A DNA stretch of 17,548 nucleotides from CAYGAW01 sp964347945 (GTDB lineage Bacteria; Chloroflexota; Anaerolineae; UBA7937; B3-Chlor). Made by a program: the position numbers and the translations under genes. Positions 1 through 7,534 of the stretch are shown here, piece after piece (the stretch's first letter is position 1; each line of letters opens with the position of its first letter). The DNA is taken from positions 1 to 17,548 of the forward strand of contig CAYGAW010000034.1 in assembly GCA_964347945.1 (NCBI GenBank), written 5' to 3'. The notes beneath the pieces are model-generated. The model did no database searches. It was given only the letters and a program-made list of their open reading frames with translations, and was not told the origin of the DNA.

Positions 1-875
1 TATTCGCTGCCGGGATTGAGACACTCCGTGCGCCCAAGCATTATCCGGCCTGGACTTTCGTGGATGTGACCGTGCAATCCCAACAACGGTTGGTATTCCT
101 CGATGATCTTGCGAACCGCGGTGGAGCCTACGGGGACCATATGGGTGTGGCCGCCCCTGACGGCAACAGATAGATCGTTCTCCAGCATCGGCGCCTCGTC
201 AATGAAGGTATTGTACGGTGGCACGTGGATGCAGAATACAGCGGTCTCTATATTCTTGACCTTGGCTACGGTCCGCTCCAATCTCTCCTCCAACTCCTCC
301 TCGGAACACTCGCGTGGGGAGTTGAAAGGAGTGGGGTTCGACCAGCCAAAGCAGAGCACCTCGTGCTCTTCATCCAGCTCTACGACTTCTTCCTCTCCGA
401 AGATCACCTGGGGATTAGGGTCAGTCCGGATAACCTCGTCGATGGACAACTTGTCATCGTTGCCCGGGCTGATGATGACCTTGCAGTCAGGGGGTACACG
501 GTCTGGGATGAGGGTCAGCCAGTGTGCAATGGTCTCACATTCACATCTCTCGAAGACATCCTCCCTGTACTGCTCATCTTCGGCAATACGGTCCACCTCT
601 TCTGGGGTGGTGCGGTAGGGGATATAGGTAATCATGCGGCATTTTTTTTCGAAGTCCGGGATTTCGTCCTCGGACAAGACTTGGGGCTCGCCGTAGAGAG
701 CAGCATCGAACTTGCCATCCGTCCTCTCTACGATGGGTACCAGAAGCTTGCCGGTCATATCGCCACTGATGACCAAAGCATCCAGATCGAAGTACTTGGC
801 GGCGTTGAGGAATTTCCGCCACACTGTCTCGGAGCCGTGGAAATCGGTGGAGAAGAGAAACTTCGTCTTGGCCAT
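1..875 (-). CDS. Calcineurin-like metallophosphoesterase, C-terminus cut by window edge
   Basis: The reading frame is open from the ATG at 875-873 down to the left edge, giving 291 codons with no stop, so the C-terminus lies outside the window. The metallophosphoesterase signature blocks appear in order: TDFHGS (D11, H13), SGD (D39), PGND (N139, D140), FCIHVPP (H217) and GLHGHIH (H268, H270). These are the ligands of a dinuclear metal centre, so the protein probably hydrolyses a phosphomono- or phosphodiester in the cytosol; the substrate cannot be read. The third block is GND rather than the usual GNH(D/E). About 70 mostly acidic residues (60-130) separate the second and third blocks, which is long for the fold. 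A purine-rich GAGAGGATGG lies about 12 bases before the ATG. The gene has its own promoter (966-993) and points away from the universal stress protein. Confidence 0.85.
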   Translation of the reverse strand, partial: MAKTKFLFSTDFHGSETVWRKFLNAAKYFDLDALVISGDMTGKLLVPIVERTDGKFDAALYGEPQVLSEDEIPDFEKKCRMITYIPYRTTPEEVDRIAEDEQYREDVFERCECETIAHWLTLIPDRVPPDCKVIISPGNDDKLSIDEVIRTDPNPQVIFGEEEVVELDEEHEVLCFGWSNPTPFNSPRECSEEELEERLERTVAKVKNIETAVFCIHVPPYNTFIDEAPMLENDLSVAVRGGHTHMVPVGSTAVRKIIEEYQPLLGLHGHIHESPGRIMLGRTECLNPGSE

Positions 876-965
876 TGATCTTATCTACCATCCTCTCTGT
901 GTTCTTGCTCCCAAGCACGGGGCTGCCCAGGCTGCAGCGGGGCAGGCGCGAATACGTGTTTGTCA

Positions 966-993
966 ATTATACTGTTTCCGGCCGGGATTGCAA
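966..993 (-). promoter_or_regulatory. Sigma70-type promoter for the metallophosphoesterase
   Basis: On the minus strand a -35 box TTGCAA (993-988) and a perfect -10 box TATAAT (971-966) are separated by 16 bases. The predicted transcription start is near 959, giving a leader of about 84 bases to the ATG at 875. The -35 hexamer is self-complementary, but I see no matching -10 on the plus strand. Confidence 0.6.
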
Positions 994-1042
994 GATCCGA
1001 TTATGAAAATCGAGAACTGCGATAGGAGGTAGTTCGACGTAG

Positions 1043-1468
1043 GACACCATACTCGTTCCCCTCGATGGCTCTGAACTGGCCAGGGCCATACTCCCTCACG
1101 TCAAGGCTGTGGCAGCCGGTCACCAGGCCGAGGTCATCCTGCTGGAGGTGCTCCCCGCCACAGGAGTCGTGGCCGATGTGTCAGCGGAGGAGCAGCAGGA
1201 GGCTGAGGACCATTTGATGGCGGTGGAACAGGATCTCAAAGACGCAGGCGTCAAAGCGCGCCACACCATCAGGCACGGGGCGGATGCGGCTGCGGAGATA
1301 GTGGACTACGCCGACGTCAACGACGTTGATTTGATCGCTATGTCCACTCACGGTCGCAGCGGCGTCGGACGGTGGGTGTTCGGCAGTGTCGCTTCCAAGG
1401 TGCTGCGTGGTACCACCAGGCCTATCCTGCTGATCAGATCGCCTGGGGCCCCCGTATCTGCGGGCTAG
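1043..1468 (+). CDS. Universal stress protein (UspA family), start region disrupted or non-standard
   Basis: UspA-fold nucleotide-binding protein. Homology starts right after an in-frame TAG (1040-1042): the frame from 1043 reads DTILVPLDGSELA, which is the usual first beta strand and acidic ATP-contact residue of this family. The C-terminus has STHG, nine residues, then GS, the degenerate G-2x-G-9x-G(S/T) phosphate-binding signature with Ser in place of the first Gly. There is no ATG, GTG or TTG between the TAG and the conserved strand. The first canonical start is GTG 1109, which would remove strand 1 and the DGS motif and leave 119 residues. A good Shine-Dalgarno (AGGAGG, 1024-1029) sits just upstream, as if the original start lay near 1031-1036. 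Either the gene is a recent start-loss pseudogene, it uses an unusual start, or there is a sequence error. Confidence 0.75.
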   Translation, partial: DTILVPLDGSELARAILPHVKAVAAGHQAEVILLEVLPATGVVADVSAEEQQEAEDHLMAVEQDLKDAGVKARHTIRHGADAAAEIVDYADVNDVDLIAMSTHGRSGVGRWVFGSVASKVLRGTTRPILLIRSPGAPVSAG

Positions 1469-1716
1469 TGCCTTGGATCGGGGGAATGCGGCCGAAGCTC
1501 CTGCCGGGGCAGCGGACCGGCGAGGACTATCAGTCGGCGTGATGAGAGGGTCGCCAGTTCCATCCTTGCCAGGAGGCTCACCTAAGCGATTCTTTGATAC
1601 GCGGAATGATGGAGCATTCCTTCGAGTTGAAGAACGGTGAGCGGGATTGGCCGCTGCTGGACGAGGCCTGCCACTGATTCGGGGAATCGGCGTGAGGCGA
1701 ACGCTCAAGGAGCGCT

Positions 1717-2613
1717 CTAGTCCTCGCGCTTCTCGGCCATCATGCGCCAGATGCCGAAATCACCTACCGTATCTGCGGTCTCGACCGGTTCGTACCACCT
1801 TTTCTTAGGCCCTATCTTGGAGCGTGCCTTCCAGCCCATGCTCTTGGGCTCTGCGTCGATGTGAGCCAGCAGGTCATCGACTCTGGCTCCGATAAGGCGA
1901 ATCTCGTCGTTCGTGAGGGCCTCCATTGTGGGCAGCAAGTCACTGATGCCCTTCAAGTTCGTGGTGAGCGTGTACCAGAAGCCCCAGTCTTTGGCGAGTA
2001 GGCCTGCTATGTAGGCGGCGTTGATGGTGTCCTCGGTGTCCTCCTCAGCCAGTTCGTGGGCAAAGAGGAGCGTCAGTGTGTCCTTGAAGTCCTTGTCGCT
2101 GAAGCCGACGATCTGTAGCTTCTCCAACAGAAGATCGGTGGGACTCAAGGTGACGGGGTCCAGTTCGAGCCGACCCCGGAAATCCAAGCGATGGTTGGCT
2201 ACCATGAGCTTGTCGAAAAAGACGTCCACGAAGAACCAACCGTTTTCATGGAAGTAGATCTGCCTCTCAGACGCCGCCGATGACAGGGTGGCCCTCCTCT
2301 TACTGTAGCCGAGGCTCTCGAAGAAGCCCTGCATCTGCTTGCGGTGCTTCTTGTAGGAGACGAAATCCAAATCAGTGAACTCCTGCTCGCCTTCACCCAA
2401 TCTAGTCAATCGCTGTCCCAGTTCTTGGTGCTCCAAAGTGTCCAGGCGTATCCCCACGCCTCCCATGGCGCGCAGGATGAGCCCTTGCTGTTGGCCTTCT
2501 TGGACGATTCTGCGCGCCTGGTCCAGGAATACCCCTGAGGGTACTATGCCTCCCCATTCCTCTGGCATTCGGATCTGCCTGGCGTCTTCCTCCATGCGCT
2601 GAAGCCATACCAT
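1717..2613 (-). CDS. Nucleotidyltransferase-like protein, AbiEii-like fold
   Basis: A 298-residue soluble protein. Residues 47-84 read LRAMGGVGIRL followed by FTDLDF (D81, D83), the GG...DxD arrangement of the DNA polymerase beta nucleotidyltransferase superfamily. A later VDVFFDK (about 128-134) can supply the third acidic ligand. The segment LSPTDLLLEKLQIV followed by KDFKD resembles the middle of stand-alone nucleotidyltransferases of the AbiEii/DUF1814 type. The C-terminal ~120 residues are not recognised. The start is the ATG at 2613-2611, preceded at about 4 bases by GGAGGTAGGAGGA, a strong ribosome binding site. It lies 37 bases downstream of the membrane protein gene on the same strand and is probably co-transcribed with it. 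I see no AbiEi-type antitoxin, so a toxin role is not supported. Confidence 0.65.
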   Translation of the reverse strand: MVWLQRMEEDARQIRMPEEWGGIVPSGVFLDQARRIVQEGQQQGLILRAMGGVGIRLDTLEHQELGQRLTRLGEGEQEFTDLDFVSYKKHRKQMQGFFESLGYSKRRATLSSAASERQIYFHENGWFFVDVFFDKLMVANHRLDFRGRLELDPVTLSPTDLLLEKLQIVGFSDKDFKDTLTLLFAHELAEEDTEDTINAAYIAGLLAKDWGFWYTLTTNLKGISDLLPTMEALTNDEIRLIGARVDDLLAHIDAEPKSMGWKARSKIGPKKRWYEPVETADTVGDFGIWRMMAEKRED

Positions 2614-2650
2614 CTTCCTCCTACCTCCTCACACGAGCCTATGCTGCGCA

Positions 2651-3460
2651 TCACACAAGATAGAGTAGTCCGAGCCCGAGAAGTGATACCACGATGAACT
2701 CAACCATCACACGTCTGACCAATCGTTCTCGCAGGTGTTGCAGGGCTAGTCCACTTACGACATAGAAGACCAGGAGAAAGAGTATGCCCGCAGCTGCATC
2801 GCCGAGGGTCAAGTGGTTGAGTGCCCAGGCGACCTCTCCCATGATGGCTCCAACAACGAGGGAGTAGAGCCACGTTCGTCTCATCGCTTGCCTGGAAGCT
2901 TCAAGGCGTAGCGACTCCGCGGCCAGGGCGGCTGCCAGGACCGAGATTGCCGTCGCCGATAGCAGACTCCGTGCACGGGCGCCGTAGATGAGGGTGCAGA
3001 AAACGGCGATGCTCACGTAGACCACGAGGTTAAGTCCCCAGCGGGCAACGCCGTAGTAACGATCTCGCCGGTCGATGGTCCGGTACTGTGCGATGATCAG
3101 CAGCGCCAGCAAAATGCCCGTCAGAGCCAGCCCAGCAAGCCACAAGTACTTGTCAGGCGATAGAGGCAGCAGGAATAGGGAAAGCAGGGTGAACGCGCAG
3201 GGTACTCCCCAGAAGGAGAGACTGTATTCCCAGACCGCATTGCGGGCCCATGGGTGGGACCGCACGATGGAGTCCATTCCTGTGCCAACAAGAACCACGA
3301 GTAGAGCGCCGATGAGCCACCGGCCCGAGAGATAGATGGTCGTCGGAACCCCCAGAGCGACGAAAGAGATGGTCCTCGTCGGGAGTTCGATGACCTGCGA
3401 TACCACGAGCCCGAAGAGGGTCAGACTCACCAATATGCTTAGCCTATCGTAGCGAGGCAT
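2651..3460 (-). CDS. Polytopic membrane protein of unknown function
   Basis: 269 residues, with about eight hydrophobic segments alternating with Arg-rich turns such as RTIDRRDRYYG and RERLVRRVM, so it is an integral membrane protein. I do not recognise a catalytic motif. Size and topology recall the DUF5656-type membrane proteins that I associate with Chloroflexota, but that is a recollection and not a match. There is no strong Shine-Dalgarno: the nearest purine run (AGGG) ends about 12 bases before the ATG at 3460. It is the first gene of the minus-strand pair with the nucleotidyltransferase-like protein and is divergent from the prepilin peptidase. Confidence 0.75.
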   Translation of the reverse strand: MPRYDRLSILVSLTLFGLVVSQVIELPTRTISFVALGVPTTIYLSGRWLIGALLVVLVGTGMDSIVRSHPWARNAVWEYSLSFWGVPCAFTLLSLFLLPLSPDKYLWLAGLALTGILLALLIIAQYRTIDRRDRYYGVARWGLNLVVYVSIAVFCTLIYGARARSLLSATAISVLAAALAAESLRLEASRQAMRRTWLYSLVVGAIMGEVAWALNHLTLGDAAAGILFLLVFYVVSGLALQHLRERLVRRVMVEFIVVSLLGLGLLYLV

Positions 3461-3549
3461 CTATAGCAAACCCTGCACGCACCTGCGTGGGCGGAGCCGA
3501 GAATCGAGGATCCATACCGTGGGTGTGCAGGTTATTGTATGGCTGTCCT

Positions 3550-3578
3550 TTGTTTTTGTCAAACCTCCGTGGTATAAT
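3550..3578 (+). promoter_or_regulatory. Extended -10 promoter for the prepilin peptidase
   Basis: The -10 box is a perfect TATAAT (3573-3578) with the extended element TG at 3570-3571. At 17 bases upstream the -35 position holds only TTGTTT (3550-3555), a weak match, as is typical when an extended -10 is present. The predicted start near 3585 lies inside the longest open frame, which argues for the shorter protein start at 3609. Confidence 0.6.
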
Positions 3579-3608
3579 CGGCCCTACTTCTCACCTGTGG
3601 AGCATCGT

Positions 3609-4361
3609 GTGGTCGTTCTCTACGCCCTATTTGGTTTGTTGACGGGAGCCTTCCTGAATCTTGCCGCCGATCATCTTCCTGAGCGCCACAGTGTGCTGAA
3701 CGATCCTCGCTGTTCGTACTGTCAAGCTGAGTGGAGTTGGGTGGACTCAATCTCGCTGCTGAGCCTTATCTTGAGGGGAGGTAGGTGTCCTCACTGCGGC
3801 GCCCCTCACAGGTGGCGGAGACCGGTCCTGGAAACGTTGACCCTGCTCACATTCGCTTTCTACTGGCTACGTTATGGTCCCTCGCTGCAACTGTTGCTTG
3901 TTACACTATACACATGTGTACTCTTCCTGGTTTTCGTCATCGATCTGGAGCATCATCTCATCCTGCGTGTGGTGATCTTTCCGGCCATCGGCATCGCCAT
4001 GATTGGCAGCTTCTTCTACCCGTGGCTGGGCGTGCGTCGCGCGCTTCTGGGTGGCACCCTGGCCTTCCTCTTCTTCTACTTGGTCGCCATAATCGGTGGG
4101 CTCATTTTCAACAGAACAGCCATGGGCAGGGGTGATGCCAATCTGGCCGCGTTCATCGGTCTGATCACCGGTTTCCCCGAGATCATCTTTGCCCTCATTA
4201 TTTCCGTGTGCCTGGGAGGGCTGGTCTCACTGGTGCTCGTCCTCACCCGGACGAAGGGCCTCCAGAGCTACATCCCCTATGGCGTGTTCTTGGTGGTGGG
4301 GGGATTGGCCATGCTCGTTTGTGGGCAAGAGATAATCGCCTGGTTCGTTGGATTGGTCTAA
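3609..4361 (+). CDS. Prepilin peptidase, A24 family (PilD/TadV type)
   Basis: An integral membrane aspartic peptidase that removes the leader peptide of type IV pilin-like proteins and, in many family members, N-methylates the new N-terminus. From the GTG at 3609 it has 250 residues, the usual length. The N-terminal hydrophobic segment (LFGLLTGAFLN) is followed by a cytoplasmic zinc domain with CSYC (35, 38) and CPHC (60, 63). The catalytic aspartates are in VFVIDLEHH (D112) and in the GxGD motif MGRGDANL (D176), with several transmembrane helices between and after them. I chose GTG 3609 because GGAG lies six bases before it and the promoter at 3550-3578 would start transcription near 3585. 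A GTG at 3519 would add 30 unlike residues. The tetracysteine domain suggests a bifunctional peptidase/methylase. No pilin or secretion ATPase gene is in the window. Confidence 0.9.
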   Translation: MVVLYALFGLLTGAFLNLAADHLPERHSVLNDPRCSYCQAEWSWVDSISLLSLILRGGRCPHCGAPHRWRRPVLETLTLLTFAFYWLRYGPSLQLLLVTLYTCVLFLVFVIDLEHHLILRVVIFPAIGIAMIGSFFYPWLGVRRALLGGTLAFLFFYLVAIIGGLIFNRTAMGRGDANLAAFIGLITGFPEIIFALIISVCLGGLVSLVLVLTRTKGLQSYIPYGVFLVVGGLAMLVCGQEIIAWFVGLV

Positions 4362-4422
4362 GGTTCCGTCTAGCCAATGGGTGGCAGAGGTACCCAGAGC
4401 AGAGTGGGCCCGCGGGGCGATA

Positions 4423-4449
4423 TGAACGACCGTGAGTGGTGGTCGCTCA
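4423..4449. repeat. Imperfect inverted repeat in the prepilin peptidase-NERD gap
   Basis: TGAACGACC (4423-4431) and GGTCGCTCA (4441-4449) pair in eight of nine positions around a 9-base loop. There is no T-run after it, so it is not a typical terminator. It could be an operator or an RNA processing or stabilising hairpin. Confidence 0.35.
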
Positions 4450-4477
4450 TACATATCCAAGCACAAGGAGTAGGATC

Positions 4478-5167
4478 ATGCGCGCAAGCACCGATGAGGA
4501 ACTGATTGCCCGCGGCGGCAGGGTAGGCCAGGTGGCGAACTTCATTGCCCTGATCATGGTGTTCGGTGGGCTGCTCGTGTCGTTCACACCGTGGAAGGCG
4601 ATAACTGTGGTCCTCATAGCCTTGGGCGTGGTCATGTACACCATCGGCAACCGAGGCATAGCGCAAGCGACTCGTGAACCGCGCCTCATACAACAGCTGG
4701 TCGATACTTTGGGCGGATTCGACGATCGGTATCATCTCTATAATCACATCTTGCCCGCCGATCACGTACTGCTCACGCCTCACGGCCTCTTCGTCTTGGT
4801 CTTGAGGGGTGTAGACGGGACGATCCGCTGCTTCAAGGACAAGTGGGTGCGGGATTTCAGCATACGCCGAATGCTGCGTTTCTTCACCGAGGAATCTCTC
4901 GGCAACCCCACTAAGGACGCACGGCGGGAAGTGGAGAAAGTAGGGAAGTACTTGGAGGAGCACGCCCCGGGGAGCGATGTAGGCGTGCAGGGGTTGATCC
5001 TCTTTCTGAATCCAGAGGCGCGTCTCGAGGTGACCGAAACATCCGTGCCGGTTTTGCCCTTGCGCAGGCTGAAGAGCTACCTTCGCAAGTCATCACAGGA
5101 GTCAGCGGTTGAGCCTGAAACCATGAGGGCCCTGACAGCGATCTTCGACGAGGCACCAAGGCTTTGA
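4478..5167 (+). CDS. Membrane-anchored NERD-domain protein
   Basis: 229 residues. Two hydrophobic helices near residues 18-36 and 40-58 anchor the N-terminus. A cytosolic domain of about residues 65-190 has the NERD (nuclease-related) pattern: YHLYNHILPADHVLLTPHG followed by LFVLVLRGVDG. In this restriction-endonuclease-like family the conserved hydrophobic strand after the central acidic residue usually continues into E-x-K. Here that position reads LVLRG, so nuclease activity is doubtful. Start: ATG 4478 with AAGGAG (4465-4470) at 7 bases. It follows the prepilin peptidase by 116 bases without a terminator, so it may share its transcript. An imperfect inverted repeat (4423-4449) lies between the two genes. 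Confidence 0.7.
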   Translation: MRASTDEELIARGGRVGQVANFIALIMVFGGLLVSFTPWKAITVVLIALGVVMYTIGNRGIAQATREPRLIQQLVDTLGGFDDRYHLYNHILPADHVLLTPHGLFVLVLRGVDGTIRCFKDKWVRDFSIRRMLRFFTEESLGNPTKDARREVEKVGKYLEEHAPGSDVGVQGLILFLNPEARLEVTETSVPVLPLRRLKSYLRKSSQESAVEPETMRALTAIFDEAPRL

Positions 5168-5245
5168 TCCTCTTGCTGCCTTTGGTGCAGCGCATGAACT
5201 CCACGCGGCGATGAGCGCCTCCGCCAGGCCTAGGTCTGATCGGAT

Positions 5246-5274
5246 TTGCCAGATGTGACTGCCCATGCTATAAT
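5246..5274 (+). promoter_or_regulatory. Strong extended -10 promoter for the predicted repair operon
   Basis: -35 TTGCCA (5246-5251), a 17-base spacer, and perfect -10 TATAAT (5269-5274) preceded by TGC. The predicted start is about 5281, some 30 bases before the first ATG. I see no obvious LexA-like palindrome over the promoter. Confidence 0.75.
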
Positions 5275-5310
5275 AGAACATTAGTTCGGCAGCTGAGACG
5301 GCAGATTGTG

Positions 5311-6417
5311 ATGCAATACGAAACCTACGAAGCTAAATCCATGATCAACAGGTTGCGTCACGTGGACGACTGGTTATGGGTCTCGTACACTGTCAACCCG
5401 TACCGTGGGTGCGCTCACGGTTGCATCTACTGCGATGCCCGCGCCAACCAGTACGGTTTGTCGGAGGCCTTCGATCAGAAGGTATGGATCAAGGACAACG
5501 CCGTGGCTGTGCTGGAGGGGCAGCTTCCCCGGCTCAAGCCAGACGTGGTGGGCATGGGCGGCGTCTGCGACAGCTATCAGCCCATAGAGAAGGAACGAGG
5601 CCTGACGAGGGAGATAGTGGAGACACTTTATCGCCACCGCTTCCCGGTTGAGGTGCTGACCAAGTCCGACTTGGTGCTACGCGATGTGGAGTTGTACCAG
5701 GACCTAGACCGCGAGGCCTGGGCCTGCGTTTTCTTCACCATTACCACTTTCGATCCGGATGTGGCGGGCCGTTTCGAGCTGGGAGCTTCCACCCCGGAGG
5801 AGAGGCTCGCAGCGATGACCGAGGTGGCGAGGGCTGGCTTGACCACAGGGGCAGCTATGATGCCTCTGCTGCCCGGTATCTCGGACGACGACGACAACAT
5901 CACCGAGGTCGTCCGGAGAGTGAAGGACGCAGGCGGGCGGTTCGTGCTCGGAGGGGGCCTGACCTTGAAGGCAGGCGCACAGCGTGACAGGTACATGGCC
6001 TTCCTGGATCTACATTACCCAGAGGCCACGCCTCTCTACCACAGGCTCTATGGCGACGGCTTCGAGACCAGAGGCAGTTATGGGCCTCAGTTGTTGCGGC
6101 GCGTGAGGGATATCTGCGCCCAGGAGGGCATTCAAGATCGCATGTCTCGCCCCATCGTAGCCGGCGAGGCACTGGCCGCCAACAAGCAGATCTCCGAGAA
6201 GCTGTTCCTTAGAGCGTACGATCTGACTCTGGAGGAGGCAAAGAGCTATCGCGTCTGGGCGTACCGCAAGGCGGCATGGGCCATAGACGAGATGGAGGAG
6301 GATGTGGAATCCATCTATCTCCGAGAGGGCCGCAGGGGACTGAAGGGCATCAAGGGAGTGGGGGAGAGCCTTGCCCGAGAGATAGAGGGCTGGCTGCAGG
6401 TAGGGAGGGGGAGATGA
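5311..6417 (+). CDS. SPL/Rv2578c-like radical SAM protein with C-terminal helix-hairpin-helix
   Basis: 368 residues. The radical SAM [4Fe-4S] motif CxxxCxxC is GCAHGCIYCDAR (C34, C38, C41), preceded by VNPYRG as in the spore-photoproduct-lyase/Rv2578c group. Later conserved blocks include VEVLTKSDLVLRD and ATPLYHRLY. The last ~52 residues (317-368) are a separate module: AYRKAAWAI, then GLKGIKGVGESLAREI. This matches the N-terminal HhH-type DNA-binding domain of family X polymerases (GxxxLxxIxGVGxxxAxxI). The enzyme is therefore predicted to act on DNA, cleaving SAM to make a deoxyadenosyl radical; photoproduct repair is an inference. The start is ATG 5311 (a GTG lies directly before it at 5308) and the Shine-Dalgarno is weak. 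Its stop overlaps the start of the DUF763 gene by 4 bases (ATGA). Confidence 0.85.
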   Translation: MQYETYEAKSMINRLRHVDDWLWVSYTVNPYRGCAHGCIYCDARANQYGLSEAFDQKVWIKDNAVAVLEGQLPRLKPDVVGMGGVCDSYQPIEKERGLTREIVETLYRHRFPVEVLTKSDLVLRDVELYQDLDREAWACVFFTITTFDPDVAGRFELGASTPEERLAAMTEVARAGLTTGAAMMPLLPGISDDDDNITEVVRRVKDAGGRFVLGGGLTLKAGAQRDRYMAFLDLHYPEATPLYHRLYGDGFETRGSYGPQLLRRVRDICAQEGIQDRMSRPIVAGEALAANKQISEKLFLRAYDLTLEEAKSYRVWAYRKAAWAIDEMEEDVESIYLREGRRGLKGIKGVGESLAREIEGWLQVGRGR

Positions 6418-7502
6418 GAACCGGCACAGCTAGCCTGCCGCTGCACTACGGAAAAGCGCCTCGCTGGCTGTTCCAACGTATGGCCAGTCTGGCCGGCGAA
6501 ATGGCCGCGGTCATTGTGGAGGAGCATGGTACAGAAGACTTGCTCCGTCGCCTCTCGGACCCCTTTTGGTTTCAGTCCTTCGGCTGTGTTCTGGGCTTTG
6601 ACTGGCACTCTAGTGGTCTCACCACCACCGCCTGTGGCGCGCTCAAGCAAGGGCTCAAAGCACGACAGCAGGAGCTCGGGATCTTCGTGGCTGGAGGAAA
6701 GGGAGCTACGTCGCGACGCACGCCTCAGGAGATCGAGGCCTCGGGACCTTGCCTGGACAGGGACCCGGGAGAGCTAGTCTACGCCAGTCGCATGGCGGCC
6801 AAGGTGGATAGCGCGGGTCTGCAGGATGGTTATCAGATCTATCACCACTCCTTCGTTTTCAATCGAGAGGGGCAGTGGTGTGTGATTCAGCAGGGCATGA
6901 ATACATGCACCAGGCTGGCTCGACGATACCACTGGCTCAGCGAGGGTGTGGAGGACTTCATCTGCGAACCCCACGCAGCAATCTGCTGCGATGAGAAGAG
7001 CGATGTCCTGAACATGGTAGCGAGGGAGAGCGAGGAGGCCCGGCAGATCAGCACGCTCTTGGCGCGGGAGACACCTGGGCGGGTGGTGGGCGAACTCGAG
7101 AGGCTGTTGAATCTGGAGATGCCTGCTCATCATGAAGTCCGGCTTGGTGAGGTACGTCCGGACAGGTTACGTAGCATTTTCCTCAAGACCTACGAGAAGC
7201 AACCGGAAGACTTCGAAGCGCTGCTGGGGATGCAAGGCGTGGGGCCCAAGACTATCCGCGCCCTCAGCTTGATCTCAGAGTTGGTGTACGGAGTTGCTCC
7301 CAGCTTCCGTGACCCCGCGCGATACAGTTTTGCCCACGGCGGCAAGGACGGTCATCCCTATCCTGTTGATCGGGCAAATTATGATCGCTCCATCGGGACC
7401 CTGGAGGAGACGCTGCGGCGAGCCAAGTTGGGGGACAGGGAGAGATTGGCTGCACTGCGACGGCTTTCTTCGTGGAGCCAGCGGACTAGGCCAAAGTCAT
7501 AG
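6414..7502 (+). CDS. DUF763 family protein
   Basis: 362 residues, full length for the family. Typical DUF763 blocks are seen: HSSGLTTTACGALKQGL; YQIYHHSFVF then GQWCVIQQGMN; ARRYHWLSE; CEPHAAI; LNMVARESEEAR; and near the C-terminus LLGMQGVGPKTIRALSLI and DPARYSFAHGGKDGHPYPVD. The GVGPKTIRAL segment looks like a helix-hairpin-helix. The family's biochemical role is unknown to me; it occurs mainly in archaea and thermophilic bacteria. Start: ATG 6414 inside the ATGA overlap with the radical SAM gene, after the purine-rich TAGGGAGGGGGAG, so the two are probably translationally coupled. The neighbours point to DNA repair. Confidence 0.9.
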   Translation: MRTGTASLPLHYGKAPRWLFQRMASLAGEMAAVIVEEHGTEDLLRRLSDPFWFQSFGCVLGFDWHSSGLTTTACGALKQGLKARQQELGIFVAGGKGATSRRTPQEIEASGPCLDRDPGELVYASRMAAKVDSAGLQDGYQIYHHSFVFNREGQWCVIQQGMNTCTRLARRYHWLSEGVEDFICEPHAAICCDEKSDVLNMVARESEEARQISTLLARETPGRVVGELERLLNLEMPAHHEVRLGEVRPDRLRSIFLKTYEKQPEDFEALLGMQGVGPKTIRALSLISELVYGVAPSFRDPARYSFAHGGKDGHPYPVDRANYDRSIGTLEETLRRAKLGDRERLAALRRLSSWSQRTRPKS

Positions 7503-7534
7503 AACGTCCATCGTGGTCGATTCGGAGGGCCCAG

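Noticed and set aside
225..878. Long plus-strand open frame opposite the metallophosphoesterase
   Set aside because: It is antisense to a frame with all metallophosphoesterase motifs and has no recognisable domain.
1469..1716. Gap between the universal stress protein and the nucleotidyltransferase gene
   Set aside because: I saw only a small CGCTC-AAG-GAGCG hairpin without a T-run, and no coding or RNA gene signal.
3556..3561. TTGTCA as the -35 box of the prepilin peptidase promoter
   Set aside because: It is only 11 bases from the TATAAT, too close. The promoter is better explained by the extended -10.
3519..3608. Longer prepilin peptidase beginning at GTG 3519
   Set aside because: The extra 30 residues do not look like the family, there is no ribosome binding site, and a strong extended -10 promoter lies inside this stretch.
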